DNA of 64,000 nt. Source: Helicobacter suis (GTDB taxonomy: Bacteria; Campylobacterota; Campylobacteria; Campylobacterales; Helicobacteraceae). Every line of letters begins with the position of its first letter. Within the stretch, counting starts at the first letter, position 1. This document shows positions 54,213 to 63,754 of the stretch, piece after piece. The DNA lies in contig NZ_CABIKG010000008.1 of the NCBI RefSeq assembly GCF_902196125.1, positions 26,590-90,589 on the forward strand. The letters are read 5' to 3'. The notes beneath the pieces are model-generated. The model saw only the letters and a list, made by a program, of their open reading frames with translations, was not told where the DNA came from and did no database searches. The translations under genes and the position numbers were made by a program.

Positions 54213-55610
54213 ATGTCCCACCCCCTAGCCCAAAAATACCCCCACCTAGAAGTGAGTGTTTTAAAACTAAGTGAAGTGAAAAAACATTTAATCTTAGGTA
54301 CAGAATTTAATAGTGCAAAAAGGCAACAAGCTTTGTACATATTAAAGTCTAATAAGAAAGTTTCAGATTATTTTGATCTTATAAAGTCAAATATCTTACA
54401 AGTTAATGAAGCCGTATATGTTTATGATTTGACACACTCTTTAGATAATTTTTTAGAAGAGGGGGAAGTGTTTAACGCCCAAAAATTTGGGAGTAGCAAG
54501 CAAGAAGCACAAGCGGGCGATTTTATAATTTCACGCCTTAGGTCATATTTGCAAGAAATGGCGGTAGTCCCACAAAGACACCTAAGACAATTTTTTTCAA
54601 CAGAATATCTTGTCTATCGTCCACGAACACAAGAAATATCATCTAATACACTCATGGTTTTTGCTTTAAGTCGTTATGTACAGACCGTATTAGCTTATAG
54701 TCAGTATGGAACTGAACACCCTAGATTTTATGAATTTGTCTTTAATGAAATGCCTATACCTGATGTTATCTTTCGTTTAAATTCTAAAATACACTTGATG
54801 ATAGAGAACGCCTACAACGCCCTAGAGCAAAGTAAAGCCCTTTATCAAGAGGCGCAGGATTTACTAAGTAGCCAGTTAGGGCTAGATTCTAAGGGTTTGA
54901 TTGATAATCTCTCTAACTCTAATCACACCATTAAAACCCTCAAAGAGAGTTTTTTAAAAACCGGGCGATTAGACGCGGAATATTATCAAGAGAAATATCA
55001 CAGAATTGAAGCGTTGATTAAGAATTACCCGGGTGGTTGGGATATTATCCGCTCTTATTTTTGGCATAACAAGAAAAGTTGCCCACTGAAACATTCTAGA
55101 TATTTTTACATTGAAATAAGTGATATAGCGGTTGGGAGTGGCGCGATTTGCTACCATTCTTTAGAAAAGGCAGAACTTCCTGACAATGCAAAAATTCTAG
55201 CTAAGCATGGCGATTTGCTAGTTTCTAAAGTGCGGCCAAATAGAGGAGCAGTTGCCACCATTGATCACACAGCGCCCAATATTATCGTTAGTGGCGCATT
55301 TGTGGTACTACGCGAGATTGGAGGGTTCAGAAAAGAGGTGTTACAGGTATTGTTAAGATTACCATTATATAAAGAATATCTTTTAAAGTGGAATGTTGGC
55401 ACTTCTTACCCCGTGATCAAGGATAAGGATATTCTAGATTTGCCCATCCCCAAAATCCCCCAAAGTATCCAAGAGCATATCGCTAAATACCTCCAAAAAA
55501 GTTTTGTTTTGCGCCAGCAAGCCTATAAAGAACTAGAGAGAGCTAAATTAGAAGTAGAGTGCGCCCTCGCGGGGGGGGGGGGGGGAATACCCTTCTTAAA
55601 TGCGGCTTAA
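54213..55610 (+). CDS. DNA specificity subunit, short phase state (HsdS / BcgI-B-like)
   Basis: A protein of 465 residues with a first target-recognition domain (about 20-190), a helical spacer (NALEQSKALYQEAQDLLSSQ), a repeat-like KTLKESFLKTGRLDAEYYQE, and a second target-recognition domain (about 270-430) ending in a helical spacer (HIAKYLQKSFVLRQQAYKEL). Near its end the frame crosses a run of 15 G and finishes with GGGGGIPFLNAA and a stop. Gain of one G (or loss of two) would extend it to position 56377, giving 721 residues with a third module. Confidence 0.85.
   Translation: MSHPLAQKYPHLEVSVLKLSEVKKHLILGTEFNSAKRQQALYILKSNKKVSDYFDLIKSNILQVNEAVYVYDLTHSLDNFLEEGEVFNAQKFGSSKQEAQAGDFIISRLRSYLQEMAVVPQRHLRQFFSTEYLVYRPRTQEISSNTLMVFALSRYVQTVLAYSQYGTEHPRFYEFVFNEMPIPDVIFRLNSKIHLMIENAYNALEQSKALYQEAQDLLSSQLGLDSKGLIDNLSNSNHTIKTLKESFLKTGRLDAEYYQEKYHRIEALIKNYPGGWDIIRSYFWHNKKSCPLKHSRYFYIEISDIAVGSGAICYHSLEKAELPDNAKILAKHGDLLVSKVRPNRGAVATIDHTAPNIIVSGAFVVLREIGGFRKEVLQVLLRLPLYKEYLLKWNVGTSYPVIKDKDILDLPIPKIPQSIQEHIAKYLQKSFVLRQQAYKELERAKLEVECALAGGGGGIPFLNAA
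54921..54998 (+). repeat. Specificity-gene module repeat, copy 1
   Basis: About 78 bases encoding NHTIKTLKESFLKTGRLDAE and a few more residues. The repeat recurs 794 bases later at 55715-55792 with few changes. The copies flank a target-recognition module and could support recombination or its loss. Confidence 0.75.
55571..55585. repeat. Poly-G tract (15 G) in the specificity gene
   Basis: Fifteen consecutive G directly after CTCGC and before AATACCC. The upstream frame ends 25 bases later. The downstream specificity module is open in the frame reached by adding one G or removing two. This is a classic contingency tract. Confidence 0.92.
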
Positions 55611-56377
55611 AACGGCGTTTAACTCCTATTAAATCTCTTTTAAAACAAGCTAAATTAGCCTATAGATACGCTGAATGGCTGTTATTAGAAACTCTTTTAA
55701 TCTATACTCCCAAAAATCACACCATTAAAACCCTCAAAAAGAGTTTTTTAAAAACTAGGCGGTTAGATGCGGAAGTATATCAAGAAAAGTACGGATATAA
55801 CGAAAGTTTGATCAAAACCCACCCGCATGCTAGATTAAAAGATTTAGTGCACATTAAAAAATCCATAGAACCGGGTAGTGCTGCTTATAGAAGTGTGGGT
55901 GTGCCCTTTATCCGTGTGAGTAATTTAAGCCCTTTTAATTTGAGTGCTAGCACAATTTTTTTAGACCCTAAAAGAGATTTAAAATTACTTTATCCTAAAC
56001 AAAATGAGGTGTTATTTAGTAAAGATGGCAGTGTGGGGATTGCTTATTGTATGCCACAGGATTTAGAAGTAGTGCTAAGTAGTGCAATTTTGCGGCTTGA
56101 GATTAAAAATCACAATATAATTAGCCCCCATTATTTAAGCCTAGTTTTAAATAGCCAAGTAGTAAAGCTACAAGTTAAAAGAGAAAGTATAGGCTCAATC
56201 ATTGTACATTTAAAACTTAGCAAAGTTGCTAACCTACTAATCCCTCTGCTAGATAGACAAATCCAAGAAAATATAGAGATTAAACTTAAAAAAAGCGCTG
56301 ATCTGCGCACTTATTCTTTTAAACTTTTAAAAAGGGCAAAGAATAAGCTTGAAAGGGCAATCAACCTACCAAATTAA
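55586..56377 (+). CDS. Out-of-frame C-terminal specificity module (third target-recognition domain)
   Basis: An open frame of about 264 residues that runs from the poly-G tract to 56377 without its own good start. It begins NTLLKCGLKRRLTPIKSLLK, repeats the NHTIKTLKKSFLKTRRLDAE linker, and then carries a target-recognition domain (RLKDLVHIKKSIEPGSAAYR ... GVPFIRVSNLSPFNL ... EVLFSKDGSVGIAY) with a terminal helical spacer. It is translated only when the tract is +1/-2. An independent product is unlikely. It overlaps the convergent citrate transporter gene by 17 bases. Confidence 0.75.
   Translation, partial: NTLLKCGLKRRLTPIKSLLKQAKLAYRYAEWLLLETLLIYTPKNHTIKTLKKSFLKTRRLDAEVYQEKYGYNESLIKTHPHARLKDLVHIKKSIEPGSAAYRSVGVPFIRVSNLSPFNLSASTIFLDPKRDLKLLYPKQNEVLFSKDGSVGIAYCMPQDLEVVLSSAILRLEIKNHNIISPHYLSLVLNSQVVKLQVKRESIGSIIVHLKLSKVANLLIPLLDRQIQENIEIKLKKSADLRTYSFKLLKRAKNKLERAINLPN
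55715..55792 (+). repeat. Specificity-gene module repeat, copy 2
   Basis: Matches 54921-54998 and encodes NHTIKTLKKSFLKTRRLDAE. It lies just downstream of the poly-G tract, before the third target-recognition domain. Confidence 0.75.
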
Positions 56378-57959
56378 GCATTCTAGCTACACCTAAGAGA
56401 ATCAAAGATAATCCCCAAAGCCAAATAAAGCTATAAGCAATGTGTTTTCCTATAGAGAGTTTAGCAAGCCCTAATCCTAACCAAAGAGCTGGAGAAAAGG
56501 GCGAAATAAAAGTACCTAAAGTCGCGCCAATGAGCATACAATAACCCACACTTTGGGCTTGATCTGAGGGGGCTAAATGGGCAATGATAGGAAAAAAGGT
56601 AAAATAATAGCTATTGGTGTCTAAGACTAGTTTAAGAGGTACGCCTAAAGCGCCTACGATCCACTGCAAAGAGGGCAATAAAGAAGCGGGGAGATAGGCG
56701 GTTAAATCCTTAGCAATGGCTTCTAACATGCCTGATTCACTTAAAATACCAATATACACCCCCGCACTTAATAAAATCAAGGCCATAGAAATCGCTTCAG
56801 GGGAGCATTCTTTAATCTTGGCCATGCACGCTTTAGGGCTATCATAATTAATCAGCAAGACAACACAAAGCGCAATTAAAAAGCAAAATTCAGGGGGTAA
56901 AATTTTACACACCACCGCTGATAAGGCAAGTACCGCCACGCATAAATTAGGGATAAAATGTTTTGCTGCCTCTAAATTAGGGGTTTCTATCTCTTTTGAA
57001 GTTTTAGAGGGCAAATCAGAGGGTAAAGCTTTTAAGCGCCTTGTTTCTTTATAACCTAAAATCACTGCTAAAAGCAAGATACAACAAAAGCCAATGGCTT
57101 GTAAGGGTATAAGAGGATAATAAAGTGTACTTGTTTCTACCCCAAGCACACTAGCCACGCGCCCTAAAGGACCTCCCCAAGGTAAAAGATTAGCTAGCCC
57201 TGCGCTAGCAGCTACTAATAAAATTAAAAGATAGGGATTAAGTCTAAGGCGTTCATAAATGGGCAAGAGTGGGGGGATAACTACTAAAAAGGTGCTAGCC
57301 CCTGAGCCGTCTAAATGTACAAGTGTAGCGATGATGCATGTACCCATACAAATAGCAATGACATTTCCCTTAGAAAAAGCAATGATAGTTTTAATTAAGG
57401 GGTTAAAAAGCCCTGCGTCATTAAGAATGGCAAAAAAGAGAATGGCAAAGATAAACATCATTGCAATGTTAAAAACTTTGTTAATGCCATGTCTAAGATA
57501 GGAAACAAGTACATGGGCGTGATCTAAAAAAGTACGCCAAATAGAATGGGTTTGTAGCATTTGCTTTATAGCATTTTCAAAGGGGGTTTGAATTTTAAGG
57601 GCTTTTAATCCGGCCTTATAGGCTTGATAAATTTCTTCTTCATTTATCACAGCATTTTTAGGCTTTTTATTAAAATCATTAAGATTAAGGGTTTTATAAG
57701 CGGCTTTTTTAAAATGGGTGATTTGATCTTTTGGGAGGTTTAGGGATAGTTTATGTAAAAAAACCTTAATAGATTTAGGTTTGAGTAAATAGGCATAATT
57801 ATTTGCAACAACCTTATGCCCAGTAATTCCGCTAGTAATCCAAAAACCAAGCAGGCCAACTAAAGGTACAAGGGTGAGTGCTACCATCGGAGATAAACGC
57901 TCGCGCAAAAGCGTATAAATAAGTGTAGCGATAATAGCGCATGCAAAGAAAACTAACAT
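56361..57959 (-). CDS. CitMHS-type metal-citrate:H+ symporter
   Basis: A protein of 532 residues with about 12 helices. The CitMHS pattern is visible: ATLVHLDGSGASTFLVVIPP, ANLLPWGGPLGRVASVLGV and the symmetric LVLDTNSYYFTFFPIIAHL...GTFISPFSPALWLGLGL. It probably imports citrate complexed with Mg2+ or Ca2+. A hydrophilic insert of about 90 residues (about 60-150) follows the first two helices, making it longer than typical CitM (about 430). ATG 57959 overlaps the stop of the upstream chemoreceptor gene. Confidence 0.85.
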   Translation of the reverse strand: MLVFFACAIIATLIYTLLRERLSPMVALTLVPLVGLLGFWITSGITGHKVVANNYAYLLKPKSIKVFLHKLSLNLPKDQITHFKKAAYKTLNLNDFNKKPKNAVINEEEIYQAYKAGLKALKIQTPFENAIKQMLQTHSIWRTFLDHAHVLVSYLRHGINKVFNIAMMFIFAILFFAILNDAGLFNPLIKTIIAFSKGNVIAICMGTCIIATLVHLDGSGASTFLVVIPPLLPIYERLRLNPYLLILLVAASAGLANLLPWGGPLGRVASVLGVETSTLYYPLIPLQAIGFCCILLLAVILGYKETRRLKALPSDLPSKTSKEIETPNLEAAKHFIPNLCVAVLALSAVVCKILPPEFCFLIALCVVLLINYDSPKACMAKIKECSPEAISMALILLSAGVYIGILSESGMLEAIAKDLTAYLPASLLPSLQWIVGALGVPLKLVLDTNSYYFTFFPIIAHLAPSDQAQSVGYCMLIGATLGTFISPFSPALWLGLGLAKLSIGKHIAYSFIWLWGLSLILLGVARMLNLVG

Positions 57960-59296
57960 TAACGCTCGGATTTAAGCAAGGTACTAATTTCATTAGTTGC
58001 TTCGCCGGTTTTACTGGCTAACTTACTCACCTCATCAGCCACTACTGCAAACCCGCGCCCATGTTCGCCCGCGCGCGCGGCTTCAATGGCGGCATTGAGG
58101 GCTAATAAATTGGTTTGTTTAGCAATGCCATCAATCTTAGCAATCACTTCAACGATATTTGATAAATTTTCCTTAGTTTGCTTGTTAAATTCCTCTTCTT
58201 TGGCAAAATACTCATCTTGCTTCTTTTGCGCATCAATATTAGAAAGCACCCCCACAATGCGCTTTGTACTCAAATTTCCCTCATCTTTTCTAAGCGCGGT
58301 TGCTTGGAATTTATAAGCGTAGTGATTTGTCTCATCTATAGGTTTGATCATGATTTCTAATTCTATAGGTTTGATCGCTTGGTTTTGCTGTAAATCTGAG
58401 GCTAATTTTTCTAATGCCTGTAAAAATAGAGGTTTACTCTCAGTAGAAAGACAATTAATTAGGCTTTGTAAAGACACTTCATTAGCATGCATCACACTTT
58501 GGGATAAATGCGGGGAAAACCAACAAGAATTTTTAGGGTCTAAAATATCTGTTCCTTGCAAACAAATATCAAAGAGTTGATCAGAGATAAGAGATAAAGA
58601 GAGATTAAATCGCTCAATTACCTTGTCTAATTCTTCTCTGTGGTGTACCTCATTATCAATATCTTGAATCGATCCGGCAATAAAAATTGGATTGCCTAAC
58701 TCATCGCGTTTTACCTCTCCATTATTATTAAAGTATTTATAAACCCCTTGCTTATTTTTTAAGCGATATTGGCTTGAATAGGTGGCTTTTCCGCTTTTAT
58801 CCGCTAAGCATGCAAAAAAGGCCGCATAGGTTCTTTCCTCATCATCAGGGTGTATGCGTTCTGCCCAAGCAGAGAGTAAATTAGGAAACTCTTTTTCATC
58901 TTGAAAACCTAGTAATTCGCGATACCTCTTAGACCACATAAAAGGGGTAGCGCCATCTATTTTCCCATCTTTAGGGTAGTGCATATACCACGATCCGTTT
59001 AAATTAGCATCAATCATCTTTTGGTTAATAGAAAATTCTGCTTCAAGAGATTGGTGTTTTTCTGTTAATTCTTGGATTTGCTGGTGCAAATTTGAACATT
59101 GCTCTATACGCGTTTGTAAAGTCTTGGCTAATTGCATAAAAGTTTTAGTAAGAGTACGCGCAGCCTCGCAGGGAAATTCATCTAAATTTTGTAAACTAGA
59201 ACAGATTTGATCTAAAGCTTTAGTATCGTTTAGATCTGTTTGGGCAAAACTGGCAACAAAGCGATTTAAAAAACGGATATAAGCACCTGAAAACAT
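57959..59296 (-). CDS. Soluble PAS-domain chemoreceptor with minimal MCP hairpin
   Basis: A protein of 445 residues without transmembrane segments. The N-terminal helical region is followed by a PAS_3-like domain (about 95-215: [54 protein letters not shown]). A second diverged sensor region follows, then the MCP tip [20 protein letters not shown]. After the tip only about 40 residues remain, so the signalling hairpin is unusually short. It probably senses energy or redox state in the cytoplasm and signals to CheA. It lies between the nap genes and the citrate transporter. Confidence 0.82.
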   Translation of the reverse strand: MFSGAYIRFLNRFVASFAQTDLNDTKALDQICSSLQNLDEFPCEAARTLTKTFMQLAKTLQTRIEQCSNLHQQIQELTEKHQSLEAEFSINQKMIDANLNGSWYMHYPKDGKIDGATPFMWSKRYRELLGFQDEKEFPNLLSAWAERIHPDDEERTYAAFFACLADKSGKATYSSQYRLKNKQGVYKYFNNNGEVKRDELGNPIFIAGSIQDIDNEVHHREELDKVIERFNLSLSLISDQLFDICLQGTDILDPKNSCWFSPHLSQSVMHANEVSLQSLINCLSTESKPLFLQALEKLASDLQQNQAIKPIELEIMIKPIDETNHYAYKFQATALRKDEGNLSTKRIVGVLSNIDAQKKQDEYFAKEEEFNKQTKENLSNIVEVIAKIDGIAKQTNLLALNAAIEAARAGEHGRGFAVVADEVSKLASKTGEATNEISTLLKSER

Positions 59297-59338
59297 AGCA
59301 AACCTTAAGGATTAATTTAGCAATGCATGATAGCAAAA

Positions 59339-60133
59339 TTAGGCGCGTTGCCCAAAACTCCCCTTTAAATCCAAAATACTAAAGCGCAGCGCGTCATCTT
59401 CACACACCTCAATACAGCGCCCGCAACGGATACACTCCCCTGAATTCACCGCTACACTTTCTACCCCCACCATCCAAAGTACTTGTACCTCAGGGCAAAT
59501 TTCTAAACACAAATCGCATTTAGTACAGCGCATCGCATTGTGTTCTACTTTTAAAAGCGCATAACGGCCTATTATGGAATAAAACGCACCTAGTGGGCAA
59601 AGGCGCGAGCAAATGAGTCGATCGCCTAAAAAAGTGTCTACACAAAAGAGAAAAAAGCCAACGATTAACCAAGAAGCCGTGCCATAAATAATACCTCTTT
59701 GTACAATGCCAATATAAGATACGCTTTCAAATGCGGGTAGGGAAAGGATAAAAGAAAGTACAAGGCTTAAAGCTAAAAGAATGTAGCGCAGGTTTTTAGG
59801 CAGAGTCAAACTAACGGCTTTAAAGGCAAATTTGCGCCTAACCCATGTAGCAAAATCTACAATTAAATTAATAGGGCACACCCAAGAGCAAAAGCTACGG
59901 CCTAAAAAAAGACCATAGATTGCCCCTATTAATAACGCCCCTAAGAGTACTAACATGTCTACATGCAAACTGGCTAAAAAAACCTGTAAAGTAGCAAAAG
60001 GATCGCTAAGTGGGATAGTATTAAAAAGCATAGAAGCGCTCAAATTGCCCTTTAAAATAAAACTAGCAGAAGTGCTCATAAAAAGTACTAAAATGCCAAT
60101 TTGCACGATGCGTCTAGCGATGAGGTAGCGCAT
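59339..60133 (-). CDS. napH: NapH quinol dehydrogenase membrane component
   Basis: A protein of 264 residues with four helices and CxxxCP motifs (CSWVCPINLIVDF, CSRLCPLGAFY), the NapH/NosR signature. A C-terminal 2[4Fe-4S] ferredoxin domain follows (CTKCDLCLEICPEV, CIRCGRCIEVCEDDAL). It takes electrons from menaquinol and passes them to NapG. The start overlaps the napG stop. No napB, napF, napL or napD follows; a chemoreceptor gene comes next. Confidence 0.95.
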   Translation of the reverse strand: MRYLIARRIVQIGILVLFMSTSASFILKGNLSASMLFNTIPLSDPFATLQVFLASLHVDMLVLLGALLIGAIYGLFLGRSFCSWVCPINLIVDFATWVRRKFAFKAVSLTLPKNLRYILLALSLVLSFILSLPAFESVSYIGIVQRGIIYGTASWLIVGFFLFCVDTFLGDRLICSRLCPLGAFYSIIGRYALLKVEHNAMRCTKCDLCLEICPEVQVLWMVGVESVAVNSGECIRCGRCIEVCEDDALRFSILDLKGSFGQRA

Positions 60134-60891
60134 TAAAGCCCCTTGTTAAGGTAGTCTAGTGGGTTATCTGTTCTAGGATTAAGCGTATTGGGTTTAGCAT
60201 TTTTAAGCCGTTTTTGATTTTGTTCTTGGCTATCCCAGCTTTTAACATAGTGGCTACCTGCCTTACCACTTACAAAGGCGGTAGGTAGAATTTTAATAGA
60301 GGGTTCTTTAGTGATACAAGCGCGTTCACAAAGCCCACAGCCCACACACGCACTAGGCTCTACAACCGGCAAAGTATAAGTGTGCTCGCCGGTGTGGGCA
60401 TTATGTCTGTTTTCTAACTTAATGGCTTTATCTATCAAAGGGCAGACACGATAACACACATCACAGCGCACCCCCCAAAACGCCACACAAGCCACCGGAT
60501 CAATCACGGCAATCCCCATTTTTAGCGAAGAAATCCCTTGATCTTTTTTAAGATGTTTTTTATCTAGCGCATCGGTGGGGCAGGCTTTAATACATGGAAT
60601 ATCTGGGCAGAGATAACAAGGGGTTTTGCGCGCTTCAAAAAAGGGAGTGCCCATTTTAGGATAATCTAATAAAGTGGCAAGTTTTAGCGTATCATAGGGG
60701 CAGGCTTTTACACATAGCGCACAGCGGATACACAGGCTTAAAAAGCGCGCTTCATCTTCAGCCCCCGGAGGTCTAAGCGCGTAGGCATCTTGGCTATATT
60801 TAGCCTTAAGCATTGCACCTAAAAACGCCCCCCCTCCCACACATAGACAAGCCCCCTTGAATGCAGTTTGCAAGAAAGCTCGTCTCTGCAT
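60133..60891 (-). CDS. napG: NapG periplasmic ferredoxin-type protein
   Basis: A protein of 252 residues with a Tat signal (QRRAFLQTAFKGACLCVGGG) and four [4Fe-4S] cluster motifs (CIRCALCVKACPYDTL, CYLCPDIPCIKACPTDAL, CDVCYRVCPLID, CVGCGLCERACITKEP). It works with NapH to deliver electrons to NapA in bacteria lacking NapC. One base separates its start from the napA stop. Confidence 0.95.
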   Translation of the reverse strand: MQRRAFLQTAFKGACLCVGGGAFLGAMLKAKYSQDAYALRPPGAEDEARFLSLCIRCALCVKACPYDTLKLATLLDYPKMGTPFFEARKTPCYLCPDIPCIKACPTDALDKKHLKKDQGISSLKMGIAVIDPVACVAFWGVRCDVCYRVCPLIDKAIKLENRHNAHTGEHTYTLPVVEPSACVGCGLCERACITKEPSIKILPTAFVSGKAGSHYVKSWDSQEQNQKRLKNAKPNTLNPRTDNPLDYLNKGL

Positions 60892-60892
60892 C

Positions 60893-63718
60893 CTAAACCT
60901 TGGTGATCTTCACCGCACACTTTTTATAATCAGTTTGCTTAGAAATAGGGCAGGTGGCATCTAAACAAACCTTATTGATAAAAACATTCTCATCAAACCA
61001 AGGCACATAAACTAAACCTACGGGGGGTTTATTGCGCCCGCGCATATCCACTCTAGCCTTTACTTTACCGCGCCGTGATTCAATCCACACCGCATCGCCT
61101 TGATTGATCCCTAATTTTTCCCCATCTTTGCTGTTCATATAACAAAGCGCTTCAGGCACCGCTCTAAAAAGCTCCGGTACGCGCATAGTCATTGTACCGC
61201 TGTGCCAGTGCTCTAAAACCCGCCCGGTAGCTAGCCAGAAAGGGTATTCTTTATCGGGTCGTTCAGGGGCTTTCATGAAGGGTCTGAAGAAAATTTTAGC
61301 TTTATTTTCTAAACTTTTAGGTTCTTTAGTTTGTGGACCCTTAAGATCGCCACTTACTACCTTTTTCATGAGTTTTCCATAAAAGGCAAAGTCTGAATCA
61401 GGTGCAGCTTTTTTAGCGTAGTAATCGTATTTTGTATTAAAACGCCATCTAGTTTCTTTGCCATTAACCACAGGCCAGCGCAAACCTCTAGTGCGGTGGT
61501 AGTCATCAAAATAGGCCAAATCATGCCCATGCCCGATACCAAATTTGCGGTATTCTTCCCAGAGATATTTTTGGATAAAGAAACCATAACCTTTAAAGGG
61601 TCTGCCATCACTGCCTATTACATGGCGTCTATCCCCGTGTACTTCTGAGTTAGGCGCACCCCTACCAACAGGATCGCTAGCTAAAAACTTCTTAGCGTAT
61701 TTATTAGCAAAGAGTACATCATAAAGTGTATCGTTTTCATGGTAACCCATTTTTCTAGCTTCAGCTAAAACATTAGGCAGGGTGAGCTTATCATTGACTT
61801 TTTGCTCTTTCCAAACCTCTTTGAGTTTAAAGCGTTTAGCAAATTCTAAAATTTGCCAAGTATCACTCATTGCAGAACCCACCGGTGTAACTTGTTGTTT
61901 CCAGTGTTGTGATCGGCGCTCTGCATTGCCATAAGCCCCCCATTTTTCATAAATCATTGCGGTAGGTAAAATTAAATCTGCTACCTTTGCACTAATCCCC
62001 GGATAGCAATCACTCACCACGATAAAATTATCCATTTCTCTAGCTGCTGCAATCCAGTGGTTAGCATTAGCCGTATTTTGCCAAGGGTTATTAACCTGTA
62101 CCCAGATAAATTTAACCTTGCCATCTTCAAGCGCGCGCATCATCGCCAAAAAGTCATAACCGGGTTTGGGATTGATTGTACCTTTTGGCAAATGCCAGAG
62201 TTTTTCAGCTGTTTTGACATGTTCGGGGTTTGTAACAACCATGTCAGCTGGTAAGCGATTAGCAAAAGTACCCACCTCCCTAGCAGTCCCACAAGCACTA
62301 GGTTGGCCGGTTAAAGAGAATGCCCCAGAGCCCGGTTTAGCTTGTTTGCCTAAAAGAAAATGCACCATGTAAGCTTGTTCGTTAACCCAAGAACCGCGGG
62401 TGTGTTGGTTAAACCCCATAGTCCAAAAGCTCACAACCTTACGCCCTTTTTCTATGTAAAGATTGACTAAAGTTTGTAATTTTTGTTTAAAGCCATCTAA
62501 AGGCTCGTTAGCATCGCCCTTAGCCACTTGTGCGACATAGTCTAAGGTATAGGGTTCAAGGGCTTTTTTAAATTCCTCAAAAGTAATTTGCCAGTGTTTA
62601 CCCGCCTCTTTTTGGTGTTTCATTTCAAATACCTGACCTGCTTTAACCCCTAAATGTTGCAAAGCAATTGCCTCTTCTTTATCTAAAGTGATGGCATTTT
62701 GCTTTTTTACAATCTCTTTTTCACTGGGGCGGAATTTGGGGTGGTTGGGGTTATTGCGCATGCCATAGCCAATATCTGCATAGCCGGTTGTAAAGATGGT
62801 GTGTTTACTAACAAAGTCTTGATCGATCACATCAGGGTGTTTATAAACAATTTCTCTCGCGATGTAATTCCAGATAGCTAGATCGCTATTGGGTGTAAAG
62901 ATAATTTCCATATCCGCTACGCCAGAGGTGCGGTTAGAAAAAGTGGTGAGATTGACCACCCGTACTCTATCTGGATTACTAAGTTTTCTATCACTCACCC
63001 TAGACCATAAAATGGGGTGCATTTCAGCCATATTTGCCCCCCAAGTGATGATCGTATCTGTTTCTTCAATATCATCATAACACCCGCTAGGCTCATCAAT
63101 ACCAAAGGTTTGTAAAAACCCTGCTACCGCGCTAGCCATGCAGTGGCGCGCATTTGGATCGATATTATTGCCCCTAAAGCCGGCTTTCATAAGTTTGCTA
63201 GCTGCATAGCCCTCTGAGATTGTGTATTGTCCGCTCCCAAAAACCCCAACCCCAGTAACCCCGATTTCATTGTAATACTTTTTAAACTGCTTTTCCATTT
63301 CATCAAAGGCGCGCTGCCAAGAGACTTGTTTAAATTTACCTTTTTTATCAAACTCGCCATTTTCATTCACCCGCAAAAGCGGTTCTACTAAACGATCAGC
63401 CCCATACATGATTTTAGCGTTAAAATAACCTTTAATGCAGTTTAAACCTCTATTAACAGGAGCGAGTGGATCGCCTTTAACCGCCACGATTTTATCATCT
63501 TTAGTAGCGACCATAATTCCACAACCCGTACCGCAAAAACGGCACACCGCCTTATCCCATTTCCAATCTCTTTGGGCTTGTTGGGCTTTTGCGGCTAGAG
63601 CTGGGGGGGTGAGCAAACCTGCACTACCCATAGCCGAAGTGATGGCCACTGATTTTAAAAAATCCCGTCTGCTATTATCCTCAATAGGATTGTCGTGTTT
63701 TGATACTTCAGATGACAT
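60893..63718 (-). CDS. napA: Periplasmic nitrate reductase catalytic subunit NapA
   Basis: A protein of 941 residues. Tat signal [20 protein letters not shown]; [4Fe-4S] motif [11 protein letters not shown]; the Mo-bis-MGD Cys ligand is in [12 protein letters not shown]. The C-terminal molybdopterin-dinucleotide-binding part ([14 protein letters not shown]) is complete. It reduces nitrate to nitrite in the periplasm. It heads a napA-napG-napH unit. The chaperone NapD and cytochrome NapB must be encoded elsewhere if the enzyme is active. Confidence 0.97.
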   Translation of the reverse strand: MSSEVSKHDNPIEDNSRRDFLKSVAITSAMGSAGLLTPPALAAKAQQAQRDWKWDKAVCRFCGTGCGIMVATKDDKIVAVKGDPLAPVNRGLNCIKGYFNAKIMYGADRLVEPLLRVNENGEFDKKGKFKQVSWQRAFDEMEKQFKKYYNEIGVTGVGVFGSGQYTISEGYAASKLMKAGFRGNNIDPNARHCMASAVAGFLQTFGIDEPSGCYDDIEETDTIITWGANMAEMHPILWSRVSDRKLSNPDRVRVVNLTTFSNRTSGVADMEIIFTPNSDLAIWNYIAREIVYKHPDVIDQDFVSKHTIFTTGYADIGYGMRNNPNHPKFRPSEKEIVKKQNAITLDKEEAIALQHLGVKAGQVFEMKHQKEAGKHWQITFEEFKKALEPYTLDYVAQVAKGDANEPLDGFKQKLQTLVNLYIEKGRKVVSFWTMGFNQHTRGSWVNEQAYMVHFLLGKQAKPGSGAFSLTGQPSACGTAREVGTFANRLPADMVVTNPEHVKTAEKLWHLPKGTINPKPGYDFLAMMRALEDGKVKFIWVQVNNPWQNTANANHWIAAAREMDNFIVVSDCYPGISAKVADLILPTAMIYEKWGAYGNAERRSQHWKQQVTPVGSAMSDTWQILEFAKRFKLKEVWKEQKVNDKLTLPNVLAEARKMGYHENDTLYDVLFANKYAKKFLASDPVGRGAPNSEVHGDRRHVIGSDGRPFKGYGFFIQKYLWEEYRKFGIGHGHDLAYFDDYHRTRGLRWPVVNGKETRWRFNTKYDYYAKKAAPDSDFAFYGKLMKKVVSGDLKGPQTKEPKSLENKAKIFFRPFMKAPERPDKEYPFWLATGRVLEHWHSGTMTMRVPELFRAVPEALCYMNSKDGEKLGINQGDAVWIESRRGKVKARVDMRGRNKPPVGLVYVPWFDENVFINKVCLDATCPISKQTDYKKCAVKITKV

Positions 63719-63748
63719 AGACTCTCCTTTATATAAGTTAGTGCCCCC

Positions 63749-63754
63749 ATTATA
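63749..63754 (-). promoter_or_regulatory. Putative -10 box for napAGH
   Basis: On the minus strand TAGTATAATGG places TATAAT about 31 bases upstream of the napA ATG; AAGGAG precedes the start. The upstream TTTTTA run is typical of Helicobacter promoters. The remaining 63755-64000 has no supported gene. Confidence 0.55.
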
